Positions 32,738 through 34,708 of a DNA stretch of 34,708 nt are shown here, piece after piece (within the stretch, counting starts at the first letter, position 1; each line of letters opens with the position of its first letter). The translations under genes were made by a program, and so were the position numbers. This DNA comes from Thermomonas sp. (GTDB lineage: Bacteria > Pseudomonadota > Gammaproteobacteria > Xanthomonadales > Xanthomonadaceae): positions 1 to 34,708 of the forward strand of contig NZ_JAMQHN010000012.1 in the NCBI RefSeq assembly GCF_025993755.1, read 5' to 3'. Below the pieces are notes generated by a model. It saw only the letters and a list, made by a program, of their open reading frames with translations, made no database searches and was not told where the DNA came from.

Positions 32738-32763
32738 AGCCCGGCTTCGGCCGGGCTTTTTTT
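32738..32763 (+). terminator. Rho-independent terminator of cspA
   Basis: AGCCCGGC and GCCGGGCT form an eight-base stem with a TTCG tetraloop (32738-32757), followed by a run of seven T. Confidence 0.95.
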
Positions 32764-32955
32764 GCGGAAAACAGCGCCTCCCTTCCGGCGCTGCCCCGAG
32801 GGCCGCTGGCTGCGACGGGTCTTCCATCCGGCATGAGATTGCTGCCGTGCGCCGACATCGAATGTCATGCCAAGACGGAGCCGCCCCTTCCCAAAGACGA
32901 GGGTCGTGGGAAAATGCGTGGCGTCATGCCGATGCTTGTTGCCCTGGAGCCTGTC

Positions 32956-33807
32956 GTGCCCGTCTTGCCGATCCATCCTCGTCCATCACAGGTTGCGCTG
33001 GTGCTGGCGCTTGGGCTGCTGGCCGGATGTAATCGCGATGCGCGGCAATCCGGTCCTGATGCGAATCCGCCGGCGCCGGCGGCGCCCGCTGCCGTGGCGG
33101 AGCCGGGAGCCGAGGCCCCGGTGACGCTGAAGGAAACCATCGAGACCACGCCTTCCTACATCATCGGCATCAGCTATCCGCAGGCGGCCAGCAAGTATCC
33201 GGCGCTGGCACGCGCATTGCGCGACTTCGCCGAGGCGTCGCGGGCGCGGTTGATGCAGGCGGTGGACGGGCTGCACGGGGCGAAACCGGAGGCGCCGTTC
33301 GACCTGAGCCTGCCGTTCACCCTTCTGGTCGAAACCCCGCGGGTCGTGGTCGTGGGCGTGGACGGCACCAGCTACACCGGCGGCACCCACGGCAAGCCCT
33401 TGGTCGAACGCTTCGTCTGGCTGCCGCAGATGCAGCAGATGCTCGCGGCCGAGCAACTGGTTCCGGATGCCGCGAACTGGAAGCCCGTGTCCGAGTACGT
33501 GCGCGAGCAGTTGATGACCCAGCTGTCGCAGCAACTGGACGAGGATGATGTGCCGCCCGACCAGCGCGCGCAGCGCATGCGCAAGGCCAGCGCCACGATC
33601 TCTGCGGGCACCACGCCGGAGGTGCGCAATTTTTCCCGCTACGAGCCGGTGGTGAATGCCGACGGCAGCATCCGTTCGCTGCGTTTCGTATTCCCGCCGG
33701 AGCAGGTGGCGCCCTACGATGCCGGACAGCAGTCCGTGGAGGTGCCGGCCAGCGTGTTGCGGCCGCTGGTGGCGCAGGCGTACCGGCCGCTGTTCCACGC
33801 GGAGTGA
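32956..33807 (+). CDS. DUF4163/DUF3298 (RsiV-like) domain lipoprotein
   Basis: Membrane-anchored lipoprotein of 283 residues. A short signal ends in the lipobox LLAGC (Cys about 22), followed by a Pro/Ala-rich linker and a domain (about 55-280) with YIIGISYPQ, VVGVDGTSYTGGTHG and YDAGQQSVEVPASVLRPL, matching the DUF4163-DUF3298 pair found in RsiV and many exported proteins of unknown function. I chose GTG 32956 because GGAG lies six bases upstream and it gives a normal lipoprotein signal; earlier ATGs add a long non-hydrophobic lead. No sigma factor gene is adjacent, so an anti-sigma role is unlikely. Confidence 0.82.
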   Translation: MPVLPIHPRPSQVALVLALGLLAGCNRDARQSGPDANPPAPAAPAAVAEPGAEAPVTLKETIETTPSYIIGISYPQAASKYPALARALRDFAEASRARLMQAVDGLHGAKPEAPFDLSLPFTLLVETPRVVVVGVDGTSYTGGTHGKPLVERFVWLPQMQQMLAAEQLVPDAANWKPVSEYVREQLMTQLSQQLDEDDVPPDQRAQRMRKASATISAGTTPEVRNFSRYEPVVNADGSIRSLRFVFPPEQVAPYDAGQQSVEVPASVLRPLVAQAYRPLFHAE

Positions 33808-33895
33808 AGCAGCCTGTGGGCGCGCGCCCTGCGCCCTGCCAAATCGTGGCCGGGGGCGCCCTCACGCGTCTTGCGGAAGCGTGTCCTGCGCGCGG

Positions 33896-34708
33896 TCAGT
33901 TCACATCCAGGCCGCGGCGCTCCAGCAGCGGCTCGATCGTCGCCTCATGGCCGGCCAGGTTCGGGAACAGCCTGGCCGGGTCGATCTGGCCGCCCGGCGC
34001 CAGCACCTTGGCGCGGATCGCATCGCCGTTGGCCCGGGTCAACCCGCCGTTGTCCTTGATCCACTGGGTGGTGTTGGCGGCCAGCACTTCCGACCAGATG
34101 TAGGCGTAATAGCCGGCCGCGTAGTCGCCCATGATGTGGCTGAAGTAGGGCGTGCGATAGCGCGGCGGCACCGGCGGGTAGTCGAAGCCGTCGGCCTTGA
34201 GCGCCTGCGCTTCGAATGCCATCACGCCGGAGGCGTCCGGGATCCGCTCCAGCGGCAGCTGATGCCAGCGCTGGTCGAGCATCGCCGCTTCCAGGTATTC
34301 GGTGGTGGCAAAACCCTGATTGAACTTCGAGGCGGCGATCACCTTGTCCAGCAGCGCCTGGGGCATCGGCGCGCCGGTGCGGTAGTCGTGCGCGTAGTGG
34401 GCCAGGACGGACGGCCAGTCCGCCCACATCTCGTTGTACTGGGAGGGGTATTCAACGAAATCGCGCGGCACGTTCATCGAGAAATACGGATAGCGCACGT
34501 CCTGGAAGAAGCCGTGCAGGGCATGGCCGAATTCGTGGAACGCGGTGGTGACCTCGTCCCAGGTCAGCAGCGTCGGTTTGCCGGCCTCGGGCTTGGGAAT
34601 GTTGAGATTGTTGGTGACGACCGGCATTTCGCCGGTCAGCGCGGACTGGGCGACGTAGGTGTCCATCCAGGCGCCCCCCTGCTTGGTGGAACGCGCGTAG
34701 GGGTCGAA
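33896..34708 (-). CDS. M3 family peptidyl-dipeptidase, Dcp-like (partial, N-terminus off window)
   Basis: Zinc metallopeptidase that cleaves oligopeptides or removes C-terminal dipeptides. The frame is open to the right edge; 270 residues plus the stop are present of an expected 680-720. The zinc site HEFGHALHG is visible, with the third-ligand Glu in the helix near EYPSQYNEMW, and the conserved YRTPYFSHIMGDYAAGYYAYIWSEVL region that lines the substrate channel. The sequence before the zinc site (FDPYARSTKQGGAWMDTYV) favours Dcp over oligopeptidase A. Whether it has a signal peptide cannot be seen. Confidence 0.93.
   Translation of the reverse strand, partial: FDPYARSTKQGGAWMDTYVAQSALTGEMPVVTNNLNIPKPEAGKPTLLTWDEVTTAFHEFGHALHGFFQDVRYPYFSMNVPRDFVEYPSQYNEMWADWPSVLAHYAHDYRTGAPMPQALLDKVIAASKFNQGFATTEYLEAAMLDQRWHQLPLERIPDASGVMAFEAQALKADGFDYPPVPPRYRTPYFSHIMGDYAAGYYAYIWSEVLAANTTQWIKDNGGLTRANGDAIRAKVLAPGGQIDPARLFPNLAGHEATIEPLLERRGLDVN

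Noticed and set aside
33818..33829. GGGCGCGCGCCC palindrome between convergent genes as a terminator
   Set aside because: Short, no loop of workable size as a simple hairpin and no T-run; likely a by-product of high GC.
1..34708. Mobile elements, CRISPR arrays, tRNA or rRNA genes
   Set aside because: Looked for on both strands; no transposase or integrase motifs, no spaced direct repeats and no tRNA-like cloverleaf noticed.

Overview
The window is high-GC, densely packed chromosomal DNA from a gamma-proteobacterium, most likely a member of the Xanthomonadaceae/Lysobacteraceae (Lysobacter, Luteimonas, Thermomonas or a relative). This rests on the number and type of TonB-dependent receptors, the methionine-salvage cluster mtnBDC, serA divergent from a D-2-hydroxyglutarate dehydrogenase, and TAnAAT-type -10 boxes. 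The genus is an inference. I see no tRNA, rRNA, CRISPR array, transposase, integrase or phage gene; it reads as core and soft-core genome. No gene-free stretch exceeds 300 bases.

Region 1 (1-8990) looks like a cell-wall-peptide salvage locus. An AT-rich divergent promoter region near 3520-3580 separates two units. Leftward are a periplasmic transglutaminase-like protein and an Oar-like TonB-dependent receptor (cut by the window edge). Rightward are a DUF819 membrane protein, a secreted NlpC/P60 endopeptidase of the YkfC type, an L-Ala-D/L-Glu epimerase, a MurR/RpiR-type regulator and a secreted VanX-like D-Ala-D-Ala dipeptidase; the last three overlap by 1-4 bases. Together they could cut muropeptides in the periplasm, import L-Ala-D-Glu, and epimerise it for catabolism. 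The DUF819 protein is the natural candidate for the missing importer. A large metallophosphoesterase with a thioredoxin-like tail follows (9024-11501).

Region 2 (11533-15848, minus) holds mtnC, mtnD, mtnB (methionine salvage), a class II aldolase just upstream that may belong to the same pathway, and an amino-acid permease closed by a strong terminator. Region 3 (15978-20936) holds a NUDIX hydrolase, serA divergent from a D-2-hydroxyglutarate dehydrogenase (a known functional pair), a WecA-like glycosyl-1-phosphate transferase and a tiny membrane protein.

Region 4 (20999-25776) holds a DEAD-box RNA helicase with a DbpA-type RNA-binding end, an M20 dipeptidase, an unusually structured leader before a comEA-like gene, and a HutD/Ves protein overlapping comEA. 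Region 5 (25951-30859, minus) holds a siderophore receptor with a Fur-type palindrome between its -35 and -10, an MgtC/SapB protein, a Rieske protein, a GNAT acetyltransferase, and a barnase-barstar pair (exported RNase plus cytoplasmic inhibitor). Region 6 (30949-34708) holds a GST, a rhomboid protease, a CspA cold-shock protein with a folded leader and a classic terminator, a DUF3298-type lipoprotein and the C-terminal part of a Dcp-like M3 peptidase.

Four genes (9024, 13419, 29924, 30859) have a -10-like hexamer exactly six bases before the ATG and no Shine-Dalgarno, which suggests leaderless transcription.
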